Assembly: GCF_947501405.1 (NCBI RefSeq)
Contig: NZ_CANMVK010000001.1
Coordinates: forward strand, 620,001 to 684,000
Origin: an uncultured Hoeflea sp.
Lineage (GTDB): Bacteria; Pseudomonadota; Alphaproteobacteria; Rhizobiales; Rhizobiaceae
Length of the DNA: 64,000 nucleotides
Direction: 5' to 3'
A model generated the notes under the pieces. It did not search any database. It saw only the letters and a program-made list of their open reading frames with translations, and was not told the origin of the DNA. Positions 56,673-64,000 of the stretch are shown here, in pieces (position 1 is the stretch's first letter; each line of letters opens with the position of its first letter). The position numbers and the translations under genes are program-made.

Positions 56673-59600
56673 GCTTTTCCCGGTTTTCCGATGGCGGGTT
56701 GATCGACCGTTCGCAGCGGATCGGATTTTCCTTCGATGGCCGCCGGTTCGAGGGTTTTGCCGGCGATACGCTGGCCTCGGCGCTGCTCGCCAATGGCCAG
56801 GTGCTGATGGGGCGTTCGTTCAAGTATCACCGGCCGCGCGGGCTGCTGAGCGGCGGTGCGTCGGAGCCCAATGCACTGGTGACGCTGGGCGCGGGCGGCT
56901 TGCGCGAACCCAATCTCCGAGCTTCGATGGTGACGCTGCGCGAGGGGCTGAGTGCGGAAAGCCAGAACCGCTGGCCGTCGCTCGGTTTTGATCTCGGCGC
57001 GGTCAATTCGGCGCTGTCGCCATTTATTGGCGCCGGCTTTTACTACAAGACCTTCATGTGGCCGGCGGCGCTGTGGGAGAGGCTCTATGAGCCGGTGATC
57101 CGCCGTGCTGCGGGTCTTGGCCGGGCAAGCCATGCGCCCGATCCTCAGGACTATGAGAAACGCTGGGCGCATTGCGACCTGTTGGTGATCGGCTCCGGGC
57201 CCGCGGGACTGACGGCGGCATTGAGCGCCGCACGGGCCGGGGCACGGGTGATCCTTTGCGATGAGAATGCGCGGTTTGGCGGCCGTCTGATCAGGGACCA
57301 GGTGGAGATCGGCGATCTCGACGGGCCGGGTTTTGCGGCCGAGGTGGCAGATGAACTCGCCGCCAACGCCAATGTGCGGTTGCTGGCAGGCACAACCGTG
57401 TTCGGCTCATACGACAGCGGCGTTTTCGGCGCATTGGAACGGCGTGATGGCGCTTCTTCGGGCCCGGCGCAGCGGATCTGGCGGATCGTGGCCCGGCGCG
57501 CCGTGCTGGCGTCCGGTGCTGAAGAACGGCCCCTGGTGTTTGGCGGCAATGACCGCCCCGGAATCATGATGGCCTCGACGATGCGCGGGCTGATTCATGC
57601 CGAGGCGGTGCGGCCTGGCAATCATGTTGGCGTGTTCACCACCGGCGCTTCCGGCCACGAGACGGCCCGAGATCTGCTGGCGCGCGGTCTCGAAGTGACG
57701 CTGGTTGACAGCCGGCGCGATATCCCGGACGCCGAACGCGCGGCATCAAGGAGCGCACGGGTGCTTGAGGATCACATGGTCGCCGATGCGCTGGGCGGCA
57801 AGGCGGTGTCGGCCATGGAGGTGATCGATCGTGCATCGGGCCGGCGCGAGAGGATCAACATCGATGCTCTTGCGACGTCAGGCGGCTGGAACCCGGTAGT
57901 TGGGCTCGCCTGCCAGCGTGGCGACAAGCCCGACTGGGATACGAACCGCGGCATGTTTGTTCCGCCCGCGGCCAGCGACGGGCTGATGGCTGCAGGAAGT
58001 GCCGCCGGCATTCTGGATCTTGAGGGATGCCTCGACAGCGGAGCCCGGGCAGGAGCCGAAGCCGCCGCCGCGCTCGGGTTCAAGCCGAAAAAGACCTCGA
58101 TCCCGACCGTCCGTGAGGCCTGCGGCGGATCCACGGGGTTTGCAACGCTGTGGCATGTATCAGAAGCGCGCGGCAAGGCCTTTGTCGATTTCCAGAACGA
58201 TGTCACCGTGTCCGATCTCGGCCTGGCGGTGCGCGAGGGCTATGGCCACGTGGAGCTTGCCAAGCGCTACACCACCACCGGCATGGCCACCGACCAGGGC
58301 AAATTGTCCAATGTCAACGCCATCGGCATTCTGGCGGAAAACCGCGGCCTGTCGCCCGACCGTGTCGGGACCACGACGTTCCGGCCGTTTTACACGCCCG
58401 TGAGCATCGGCGCTCTGGCAGGCGAGCATCGCGGCGCGCATTACCGGCCGGTGCGGCGCTCGCCGCTGCATGGCTGGGCGGAAAAACATGGTGCCGTGTT
58501 TATCGAGGCCGGCGCCTGGATGCGGGCCTCGCATTTCCCCCGGGACGGCGAGAGCTCCTGGAAACCGGCCTGCGACCGGGAGTGCGTGGCGGTGCGCGCC
58601 GGGGTTGGCATCTCCGATGCCTCGACGCTGGGCAAGATTGATGTAACCGGCAAGGACGCGGCGCAATTCCTCGATCTGATCTACACCGGCAAGATCTCCA
58701 GCCTGAGCGTCGGCAAGGCGCGCTACGGGCTGATGTTGCGTGAAGACGGTCTGCTGATGGATGACGGCACGGTGAGCCGGTTTGCCGAGGATCATTTCGT
58801 CATCACCACCACCACCGCGGCCGCCGGCGAGGTGATGGCGCACATGGAGTTTTGCGCCCAGGCCCTGTGGCCGGAGCTCGATGTGCGGCTGGTCTCAGTC
58901 ACCGATCAATGGGCGCAGATTACCGTCGCCGGGCCGCAGTCCCGCGCGGTGCTGGTGCGGATCGTCGATGAAGATCTGTCGGAAGAGGCGATGCCGTTTC
59001 TGGCCGCGCGCCCGGTGCGGCTCCATTCAGGTCTCGCGGCCCGGCTGTTCCGGATCTCGTTTTCCGGAGAACTGGCCTTTGAACTGGCGGTTCCGGCCCG
59101 GCATGGCGAGGCGGTGGCGGATGCGATCCTTGAGGCCGGCCGGCCCTATGGCATCACACCCTACGGCCTTGAGGCGCTGAATGTGCTCAGGATCGAAAAA
59201 GGCTTCATCACCCATGCCGAGATTGACGGGCGCACCACGCCGGGTGATCTCGGGCTGGGCAAGATGGTGAGCGCCAAGAAACCGGATTTCATCGGCCGGG
59301 TGATGCTTGCGCGCGAAGGGTTGCAGCGCGACGACAGGGAACAGCTGGTGGGTCTGAGGCCGGTCAGGCCCGATCAGACGGTTCTCGCCGGGGCGCATTT
59401 GCTCAAACCGGACACGGCGCCGACCATGGCCAATGACCAGGGCCATATCACGTCGGCCTGCTGGTCGCCCAATCTGGGTTCGCATATTGCGCTGGCCATG
59501 CTCAGGCGCGGCCGTGCGCGCCATGGCGAACGGCTGATCGCCCATGACCCGCTGCGCGGGTTTGAGAGCGAGGTGGAAGTCTGCGCGCCGGTGTTTTGGC

Positions 59601-60178
59601 CGGCGGAGGAAGCGCAGACTGTGAATACGGAGATGCTGACGGTTGAACATCCCGCGGTGCGTCCCGCTCCTCCCGCGCCGCACGATCTGCTCGATGGCCT
59701 GTTTACCGGGCAGACCGGACAGGCGACGCTTGTCATGGGTTCCGAGACGCTTGTGGCGCTGGTGACGGGGCCTGCTGCGAAAGACCGCGCCGTACGGCGG
59801 GTCGCCAAGGCCGGCGACGGCATCTGCCGGCCGGTGCAGCCTGGGCAGGTGCTGGTGGTGGGCCGAAGCGGCGAAAGCGCCGAGGCGCTGGTCACGCGGC
59901 TCGCCATGCCCCGCGGGCTCAGCCTTTGCGATCTCAGCGACGCGCGGGTGCGACTGATGCTCGCGGGGCCGGAAGCCGCGGAAATACTGGCCGTGTTCTG
60001 CGCGCTCGACCTGGCATCAGGCAGCTTCAAACCGGGCGCCAGCGCCCCGGTTCTGCTCGGCCATATCCCGGCGCAATTGACCTGTGTAGGCGCGCAAACC
60101 TATGAAATCATGGTGTTTTCTACCTATGGGCAGGACCTGGCCGAAAGCCTGTCACGGGCCTTGCGGCTTGCCGGCTGA
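56669..60178 (+). CDS. soxA: Sarcosine oxidase alpha subunit fused to a gamma-like domain
   Basis: At 1169 residues this is about 170 residues longer than normal SoxA (about 1000). Residues 1-100 form the ferredoxin-like N-terminal domain, about 168-470 the NAD/FAD domain (LLVIGSGPAGLTAALSAARAG), and about 600-985 the GcvT-type folate domain (DGRTTPGDLGLGKMVS). A linker (MLTVEHPAVRPAPPAPHDL) leads to residues 1000-1169, which look like SoxG, ending FCALDLASGSFKPGASAPVLL and AQTYEIMVFSTYGQDLAESL. No separate soxG follows, so the operon encodes B, D and an A-G fusion. Confidence 0.9.
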   Translation: MSFSRFSDGGLIDRSQRIGFSFDGRRFEGFAGDTLASALLANGQVLMGRSFKYHRPRGLLSGGASEPNALVTLGAGGLREPNLRASMVTLREGLSAESQNRWPSLGFDLGAVNSALSPFIGAGFYYKTFMWPAALWERLYEPVIRRAAGLGRASHAPDPQDYEKRWAHCDLLVIGSGPAGLTAALSAARAGARVILCDENARFGGRLIRDQVEIGDLDGPGFAAEVADELAANANVRLLAGTTVFGSYDSGVFGALERRDGASSGPAQRIWRIVARRAVLASGAEERPLVFGGNDRPGIMMASTMRGLIHAEAVRPGNHVGVFTTGASGHETARDLLARGLEVTLVDSRRDIPDAERAASRSARVLEDHMVADALGGKAVSAMEVIDRASGRRERINIDALATSGGWNPVVGLACQRGDKPDWDTNRGMFVPPAASDGLMAAGSAAGILDLEGCLDSGARAGAEAAAALGFKPKKTSIPTVREACGGSTGFATLWHVSEARGKAFVDFQNDVTVSDLGLAVREGYGHVELAKRYTTTGMATDQGKLSNVNAIGILAENRGLSPDRVGTTTFRPFYTPVSIGALAGEHRGAHYRPVRRSPLHGWAEKHGAVFIEAGAWMRASHFPRDGESSWKPACDRECVAVRAGVGISDASTLGKIDVTGKDAAQFLDLIYTGKISSLSVGKARYGLMLREDGLLMDDGTVSRFAEDHFVITTTTAAAGEVMAHMEFCAQALWPELDVRLVSVTDQWAQITVAGPQSRAVLVRIVDEDLSEEAMPFLAARPVRLHSGLAARLFRISFSGELAFELAVPARHGEAVADAILEAGRPYGITPYGLEALNVLRIEKGFITHAEIDGRTTPGDLGLGKMVSAKKPDFIGRVMLAREGLQRDDREQLVGLRPVRPDQTVLAGAHLLKPDTAPTMANDQGHITSACWSPNLGSHIALAMLRRGRARHGERLIAHDPLRGFESEVEVCAPVFWPAEEAQTVNTEMLTVEHPAVRPAPPAPHDLLDGLFTGQTGQATLVMGSETLVALVTGPAAKDRAVRRVAKAGDGICRPVQPGQVLVVGRSGESAEALVTRLAMPRGLSLCDLSDARVRLMLAGPEAAEILAVFCALDLASGSFKPGASAPVLLGHIPAQLTCVGAQTYEIMVFSTYGQDLAESLSRALRLAG

Positions 60179-60319
60179 GGCACTGGCGAAACGCGGTTGC
60201 CACCGGCCTGCGCATCACGCCATATTAAGGATGCCCCAAAAGCTTGTCTTGATTTTGCTGCATTGCACAATTACATTCGAATCAGGACAATTCGGGAGGA
60301 CTGACCTTGGAGGTCGACG

Positions 60320-60925
60320 ATGCTCTTCCGGTTTCTATTCAAGCCGCGTGAACCGCAATTCGCGCTGGATGGCGAAATTCGCCTGCGGCGGCTCGGCCAT
60401 TCCGACGCCGCCATTTTTTGCGTCCATATCCACGAGCTGCATTACGAGGATTTCCGGGACCGGTTCAACGGTCTGGTGTCCGATGAGTGGCTCGACAAAT
60501 ACATCGATCGTTCACTCGACAACGCCATCGTGATCGGCGCCTTTATCGGCGATCATCTGGTGGCCGTGGCGGAGCTGCATGCCGGCGGTTACCTGGCCGA
60601 AGGCGAGGGTGAATCGGCCTTCTCCGTGGCGTCGGACTGGCGGCGCAAGGGCCTGGGCACGATCCTCTTGAAGGCGCTGCTCAAGGCTGCGACCGAAAAC
60701 GACATCTCCACCATCATAGTCGAAACCGGGCCGCAGAACCATGCGATGAAGGCGCTGGCGCGGAAGTTCGGCGCCAAGATGCGCTTTACCGGCGATCAGT
60801 CGGTGGGCCGGATCAATGTTGCCGAGGGCCTGCGGCTGGCCGGCCGCCGGAGCGTAATCAAGTCCCTGCCGGCACTGGCCACCTCGCTGGCGGCGACACC
60901 GGGTGGCGCGCAGCCGGCAATCTGA
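60320..60925 (+). CDS. GNAT family N-acetyltransferase
   Basis: A 201-residue GCN5-related acyltransferase. Core motif A is VASDWRRKGLGTILLKALLKAA with the acetyl-CoA-binding RRKGLG; motif B region NHAMKALARKFGAKMRF follows. The N-terminus begins MLFRFLFKPREPQFALDGEI, and GGAGG lies upstream of the ATG. The C-terminal 40 residues are Ala-rich and likely disordered. The substrate is unknown. It is convergent with the AHSA1 gene. Confidence 0.88.
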   Translation: MLFRFLFKPREPQFALDGEIRLRRLGHSDAAIFCVHIHELHYEDFRDRFNGLVSDEWLDKYIDRSLDNAIVIGAFIGDHLVAVAELHAGGYLAEGEGESAFSVASDWRRKGLGTILLKALLKAATENDISTIIVETGPQNHAMKALARKFGAKMRFTGDQSVGRINVAEGLRLAGRRSVIKSLPALATSLAATPGGAQPAI

Positions 60926-60937
60926 ACCCCGGGCGCA

Positions 60938-60969
60938 TTCGCACCCCACCAACAACGGCCGGGTGCGAA
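60938..60969. terminator. Hairpin between convergent genes
   Basis: TTCGCACCC and GGGTGCGAA form a perfect 9-bp stem with a 14-base loop between the GNAT gene and the convergent AHSA1 gene. It probably acts as a bidirectional terminator, although T-runs are weak. Confidence 0.45.
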
Positions 60970-60987
60970 ATCAGTCGAAATTGCGCT

Positions 60988-61476
60988 TTAGAGAGTTGCA
61001 AGCAGCTCTTCGAGAACCGTAAAGCCGCTGCCCCAGCCCTTGTCCATGCCCGCCATGGCGTTGGCGAAACAGGCGATTTCCGCGTCGCTCGCATCGATCG
61101 GCGTCATGGTCAGCCGGACCCCGGTGCGCGCCTCCAGCTCCTTGAAGGTGACGGTTGCGAGCAGGGTCCGGGGCCAGTCCGGCATCATCGGATTGCTGGC
61201 CACATTCCACTCTGCATCCACCGAAGAATGACGCCAGACGAGCTTTTCGGGCGGCGTCACCTCCTCAAACACCATCTTGCTCAAATCGGATTTGTCGCCC
61301 CAGCGCATCTCGTTGCGCCATTCGCCGCCGGGGCGGAGGTCGAACCGGTGAATGATGGTGTCGACGCCGGGACCATACCACTGCGCCAGCAATTGCGGAT
61401 CCGTCCATGCCCGCCAGACCACCGCGCGCGGCGCATTGAAGATGCGGTCGATTGTGTAGACGGGCAGGTCAGCCAT
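60988..61476 (-). CDS. SRPBCC/AHSA1-domain protein
   Basis: A 162-residue Bet v1-like START-fold protein of the activator-of-Hsp90 type: IDRIFNAPRAVVWRAWTDPQLLAQWYGP, DLRPGGEWRNEM and the long C-terminal helix AMAGMDKGWGSGFTVLEELLATL. The ligand is unknown. Its start overlaps the end of the ArsR gene by eight bases, the common ArsR-AHSA1 regulator-partner pairing. Confidence 0.9.
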   Translation of the reverse strand: MADLPVYTIDRIFNAPRAVVWRAWTDPQLLAQWYGPGVDTIIHRFDLRPGGEWRNEMRWGDKSDLSKMVFEEVTPPEKLVWRHSSVDAEWNVASNPMMPDWPRTLLATVTFKELEARTGVRLTMTPIDASDAEIACFANAMAGMDKGWGSGFTVLEELLATL

Positions 61477-61828
61477 GGTCCGTATCCTTGTCGTTGGTTT
61501 GATTCATCGTCAGCAGCAGCGCGTCGAGCTGATCGAAGCTGTCGCCCCAGAACGCCTTGAAGCGGGTGAGCCACTCCACCGCATCCGCCATCGCCTCGGC
61601 CTTGAGCCGGGCCGGGCGGCGCTGGGCCTCGACCGCGCGTTCGATCAGTCCCGCCTGTTCGAGCACCTTGAGATGCTTGGAGACCGCGGGCTGGCTCATC
61701 TCGAAAGGCCGGGCGATTTCGTTGACGGTCGCCTGGCCGTCGGCCAGCCGGGACAGGATCGCGCGCCGGGTGGGATCGGCCAGCGCGGAAAACACCGCAT
61801 CAAGCTGGGACGGGGGGCTGGAGGCCAT
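61469..61828 (-). CDS. ArsR/SdpR-type repressor paired with AHSA1
   Basis: About 119 residues with LDAVFSALADPTRRAILSRLADGQATVNEIA and the recognition region MSQPAVSKHLKVLEQAGLIER. No metal-binding Cys pair is visible, so a non-metal effector is likely. The ATG at 61828 (MASSPPSQLD) is preferred; an ATG at 61846 is possible but lies within the operator-like palindrome at 61839-61854. Autoregulation of the pair is probable. Confidence 0.9.
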   Translation of the reverse strand: MASSPPSQLDAVFSALADPTRRAILSRLADGQATVNEIARPFEMSQPAVSKHLKVLEQAGLIERAVEAQRRPARLKAEAMADAVEWLTRFKAFWGDSFDQLDALLLTMNQTNDKDTDHG

Positions 61829-61838
61829 GGCACTTATC

Positions 61839-61854
61839 ATAACCATTAGGTTAT
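61839..61854. promoter_or_regulatory. ATAACC-ATTA-GGTTAT operator
   Basis: A perfect 6-bp inverted repeat with a 4-base centre, 11 bases before the ArsR ATG. ArsR/AHSA1 pairs often have an ATAACC-N4-GGTTAT-like site, so autorepression is the likely role. A TTGACA hexamer lies just outside it on the minus strand, though no ideal -10 spacing was found. Confidence 0.7.
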
Positions 61855-61990
61855 ATAATCAATTGGTTTTGTCAATACCGGCAGATTGGCCCTGACGGGA
61901 CGAATTGCCCATTTCAGCTTTGGGCAGGGTCTGTATAGTCAGGGTCAACGCAAACAGCGGCGGAGCCTCCGCCGCCACCGGAGGATCAGA

Positions 61991-62428
61991 ATGGCAGAGC
62001 GCAAAAGCACCGAAGACCTGGTTTCCATGTTCATGAATTTCGGCAAGGACATGAACCTGCCGACCCCCGACCTGGAAGCGCTGGTGGCGCGCCACCGCAA
62101 GAACCTGCAGGCACTGGAAGACGCGGCCAAATCGGCCGGCTCGGGCGCCACCTCGATTGTCGAGCGGCAGCGCGAGATGATGCAGGAGGCGCTCGACGAG
62201 ATCACCGCCATGGCCGAGAACTTGAAAGTTGGCAGCGACCCGCAGGCGATGATGAAGGCGCAGGCCGATTTCGCCCGCCGCTCGTTTGAAATGACGCTCA
62301 AGAACACCAGCGAGATCGCCGGCATGGCACAGCGCTCGGGCGCCGAGAGCTTCAAGGTGCTGCAGGCCCATATGCAGGACACGCTGGAAGAACTGCGCCA
62401 GGCGATGAGCGGAAAAACCAAGAAGTAA
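61991..62428 (+). CDS. Phasin-like protein
   Basis: A 145-residue, entirely helical, Ala/Met/Gln-rich protein: MFMNFGKDMNLPTPDLEALVARHRKNLQALEDAAK, then SIVERQREMMQEALDEITAMAENL and FEMTLKNTSEIAGMAQ. This composition and order match Phasin_2-type proteins that coat polyhydroxyalkanoate granules. The ATG at 61991 has GGAGG upstream. No PHA biosynthesis genes are in this window. Confidence 0.82.
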   Translation: MAERKSTEDLVSMFMNFGKDMNLPTPDLEALVARHRKNLQALEDAAKSAGSGATSIVERQREMMQEALDEITAMAENLKVGSDPQAMMKAQADFARRSFEMTLKNTSEIAGMAQRSGAESFKVLQAHMQDTLEELRQAMSGKTKK

Positions 62429-62608
62429 AATCTTACGCGCGGCACGCCTGTTTGCCGGACCGAAGCAGAGCTGCGGCCGCGCTCGCGCCATCGGGCCGGA
62501 TGTCCGGATCTGGCAGGCCGGGCTTGAGAACATGTGCCGGCTTGAGGCAGGGTCGCGGCCGAGCCGGGCGGCATATCCTTCACGGCAGCGCACATCGAAA
62601 GGGGCGAG

Positions 62609-63538
62609 ATGCGGATTATCACCGGAGATGACATTCGTCGGGTCTGTTCCTGGCCCTTCGCGGTCGAGGCGCTCAGGGCAGGGCATCGGCTGCCGCCGGC
62701 TGATTTGCGGGATTCGCTGATCGAGCGGGACGGCCGCAAGATGCTGGTGCGCACCGCCTGGATCAAGGGCCTGGCCTCGGGCGTCAAGGCGGTGACGATC
62801 TATCCCGACAATCCGGCGGCCGATCCGCCGCGCGCCTCGGTGCAGGGCCAGGTGCTGCTGTTTGACGAGGCGCGAGGCCATGTCACCGCCGTGCTCGAGG
62901 GCGTCGATCTGACCGCCTGGAAGACCGCCGGGGATTCCGCCCTCGGGGCCGACTGCCTGGCGCGGCGCGACATCACAACCATGCTGATGGTCGGCGCCGG
63001 CGCCATGGCCGCGCCGCTGATTGCCGCCCACCGCGCGGTGCGGCCCTCAATCGAGCGGGTGCTGATCTGGAACCGCAACACGGCCCGCGCCGAGGCGCTG
63101 GCAGCCTCGCTTCAAGGCGGCGCATTCATGGTCGACGTGGCCACCGATCTCGACGCGGCCTTGGGCGAGGCCGACCTGATCTCGTCGGCCACCATGTCCA
63201 CCGAGCCGCTGATCCGCGGCGAGGCGCTCAAAAAAGGCACCCATGTCGATCTGGTCGGCGCCTACACACCGACCATGCGCGAGGCCGATGACGCCACGCT
63301 CACCCGCGGCCACCTGTTCGTCGACAGCTTCGCCACCACGGTGGACCATATCGGCGAACTGATGATCCCCATGGCCGCAGGCACGATCACCCGCGCCGAC
63401 ATCCACGGCGACCTCCACGATCTGGTCCAAGGCCGCGAGGGCCGCCGGTCGGACGACGAGGTTACGGTGTTCAAAAACGGCGGCGGCGCGCATCTCGATG
63501 TGATGATGGCGCAGGCGGTGGCGGGGGCGGTGGGGTAG
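62609..63538 (+). CDS. Ornithine cyclodeaminase/mu-crystallin family protein
   Basis: A 309-residue NAD-dependent enzyme of the OCD family, which includes ornithine cyclodeaminase, alanine dehydrogenase and delta-1-pyrroline-2-carboxylate reductase. The conserved Lys in SGVKAVTIYPDN, the Rossmann segment LMVGAGAMAAPLIAAH, and VDLVGAYTPTMREADD and IGELMIPMAAG are visible. Which substrate it uses is uncertain. AAGGGGCGAG precedes the ATG. Confidence 0.88.
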   Translation: MRIITGDDIRRVCSWPFAVEALRAGHRLPPADLRDSLIERDGRKMLVRTAWIKGLASGVKAVTIYPDNPAADPPRASVQGQVLLFDEARGHVTAVLEGVDLTAWKTAGDSALGADCLARRDITTMLMVGAGAMAAPLIAAHRAVRPSIERVLIWNRNTARAEALAASLQGGAFMVDVATDLDAALGEADLISSATMSTEPLIRGEALKKGTHVDLVGAYTPTMREADDATLTRGHLFVDSFATTVDHIGELMIPMAAGTITRADIHGDLHDLVQGREGRRSDDEVTVFKNGGGAHLDVMMAQAVAGAVG

Positions 63539-64000
63539 GGGGGATAGCGGGAAGGGAAACAGTCAGGGCGAGTTCGAGATGATTTCGGCGGGCACAAGGC
63601 GTACTCGGATTGTCCAGATACGTTTAGGAACCAATGGTTGTTCCTGACCAATGATGCGGTCTTTACTCCATATCTGCCAGAGTGCACGAATGGCAGGTGA
63701 ATTTGGTGCTTCTGTGAGGAATCGTCCGATCCGCCATATCTCCCGCAAAACGACAATCTTTTTATGGCACCTCACGCTAGTAGGATGCTGCAAAGCAATC
63801 AATGTTAGCATGAAGCACGATAACGAGTGTGCCGATATCGTTGTTTCCTGAATACAATGGATTTGACCTCATCCGGGGGTTGACACGCCTTTCAATCAAT
63901 ATCACGTTTCTGCACGTTTAAGTGCATTCATGGCGGGGCAATACATGTTAGGGTTATCGCATCCGCGGGCAATCACCCGCATCTCGGATCCTATACATGG
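63539..64000. other. 462-base right-hand gap with lower GC
   Basis: Contains the integrase-like remnant at 63563-63811. Beyond it, 63812-64000 holds AT-rich sequence with a TTGACA hexamer near 63880 and a small GCAC-N6-GTGC inverted repeat. No complete gene is recognised before the window ends. Confidence 0.5.
63563..63811 (-). pseudogene. Truncated tyrosine-type integrase N-terminus
   Basis: An 82-residue ORF. Residues 42-72 (ALWQIWSKDRIIGQEQPLVP, continuing KRIWTIRVRL) resemble the N-terminal segment of a small tyrosine recombinase widespread in Rhizobiales, which I recall as SKDRIVGQKRPLLPKHVWAIRVRLE. Homology stops after RVRL, followed by a short unrelated tail and stop. The catalytic core (R..HxxR..Y) is absent and there is no room for it before the OCD gene. 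Lower GC than its neighbours supports a mobile origin. The match is from memory. Confidence 0.5.

Overview
This window is GC-rich and gene-dense. It reads as a chromosomal segment of an alphaproteobacterium of the order Rhizobiales, with a Hoeflea-like or other marine Rhizobiaceae-type flavour. The grounds are the dnaB-alr-radA-cvpA-purF-SDR order, an Atm1-type ABC transporter next to psd-pssA, cbb3 oxidase genes under FNR/FixK-type boxes, a RIME-like palindromic repeat pair, and a sarcosine oxidase operon. The taxon is inferred from gene content and order, not from a search. I saw no rRNA, tRNA, CRISPR array, prophage or intact insertion sequence.

Layout. Positions 1-4.2 kb (minus strand) hold a partial ygfZ, small exported or hypothetical proteins, a DUF3179 protein and a Nudix hydrolase. 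Positions 4.2-19.9 kb (mostly plus) hold an SRAP/YedK protein, a LysE exporter, cysS, a DUF559 protein preceded by an inverted pair of palindromic repeats, two tandem GFA-domain proteins, a 39-residue membrane peptide, proline iminopeptidase, a VOC protein, citramalate synthase, rarD, a LOG-family protein (minus), a LysM/Ig-like envelope protein, an ArsR regulator with an Atm1-type ABC transporter, psd and pssA. Positions 20-29.4 kb (minus) form a housekeeping run: dnaB, alr, radA, cvpA, purF, an SDR and an Aas-like acyl-CoA/ACP ligase. Positions 29.6-31.8 kb hold an isochorismatase divergent from a GlxA-type AraC regulator, then a hemerythrin.

Positions 32-47.3 kb are the respiratory core. 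ccoNOQP (cbb3 oxidase) and ccoGHIS (its assembly genes) each follow a good FNR/FixK box, but about 7.3 kb of unrelated genes separates them. That insert carries a WYL regulator, an ABM-like protein, a 49-codon decayed copy of the ccoP 3' end, an HxlR regulator divergent from an MddA-like methanethiol methyltransferase, an OsmC protein, a DUF4198/HupE divergent pair and a DmdA-like (GcvT-fold) demethylase. DmdA-like and MddA-like proteins together suggest methylated-sulfur metabolism, though no dmdBCD genes are present.

Positions 47.5-64 kb hold gnd, a MarR regulator divergent from a D-lyxose isomerase-type cupin, a stand-alone LuxR helix-turn-helix protein, an AraC regulator, a PAS protein, glutaryl-CoA dehydrogenase, a periplasmic rhodanese, a soxB-soxD-soxA operon whose alpha subunit is fused to a gamma-like domain, a GNAT enzyme, an ArsR/AHSA1 pair with a clear palindromic operator, a phasin-like protein, an ornithine cyclodeaminase-family enzyme and, at the right edge, the apparent remnant of a tyrosine recombinase.

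No wholly new defence or biosynthetic system stands out. The best leads are the split cbb3 locus with its ccoP remnant, the possible methylated-sulfur gene set inside it, the sarcosine oxidase alpha-gamma fusion and several well-formed operators.
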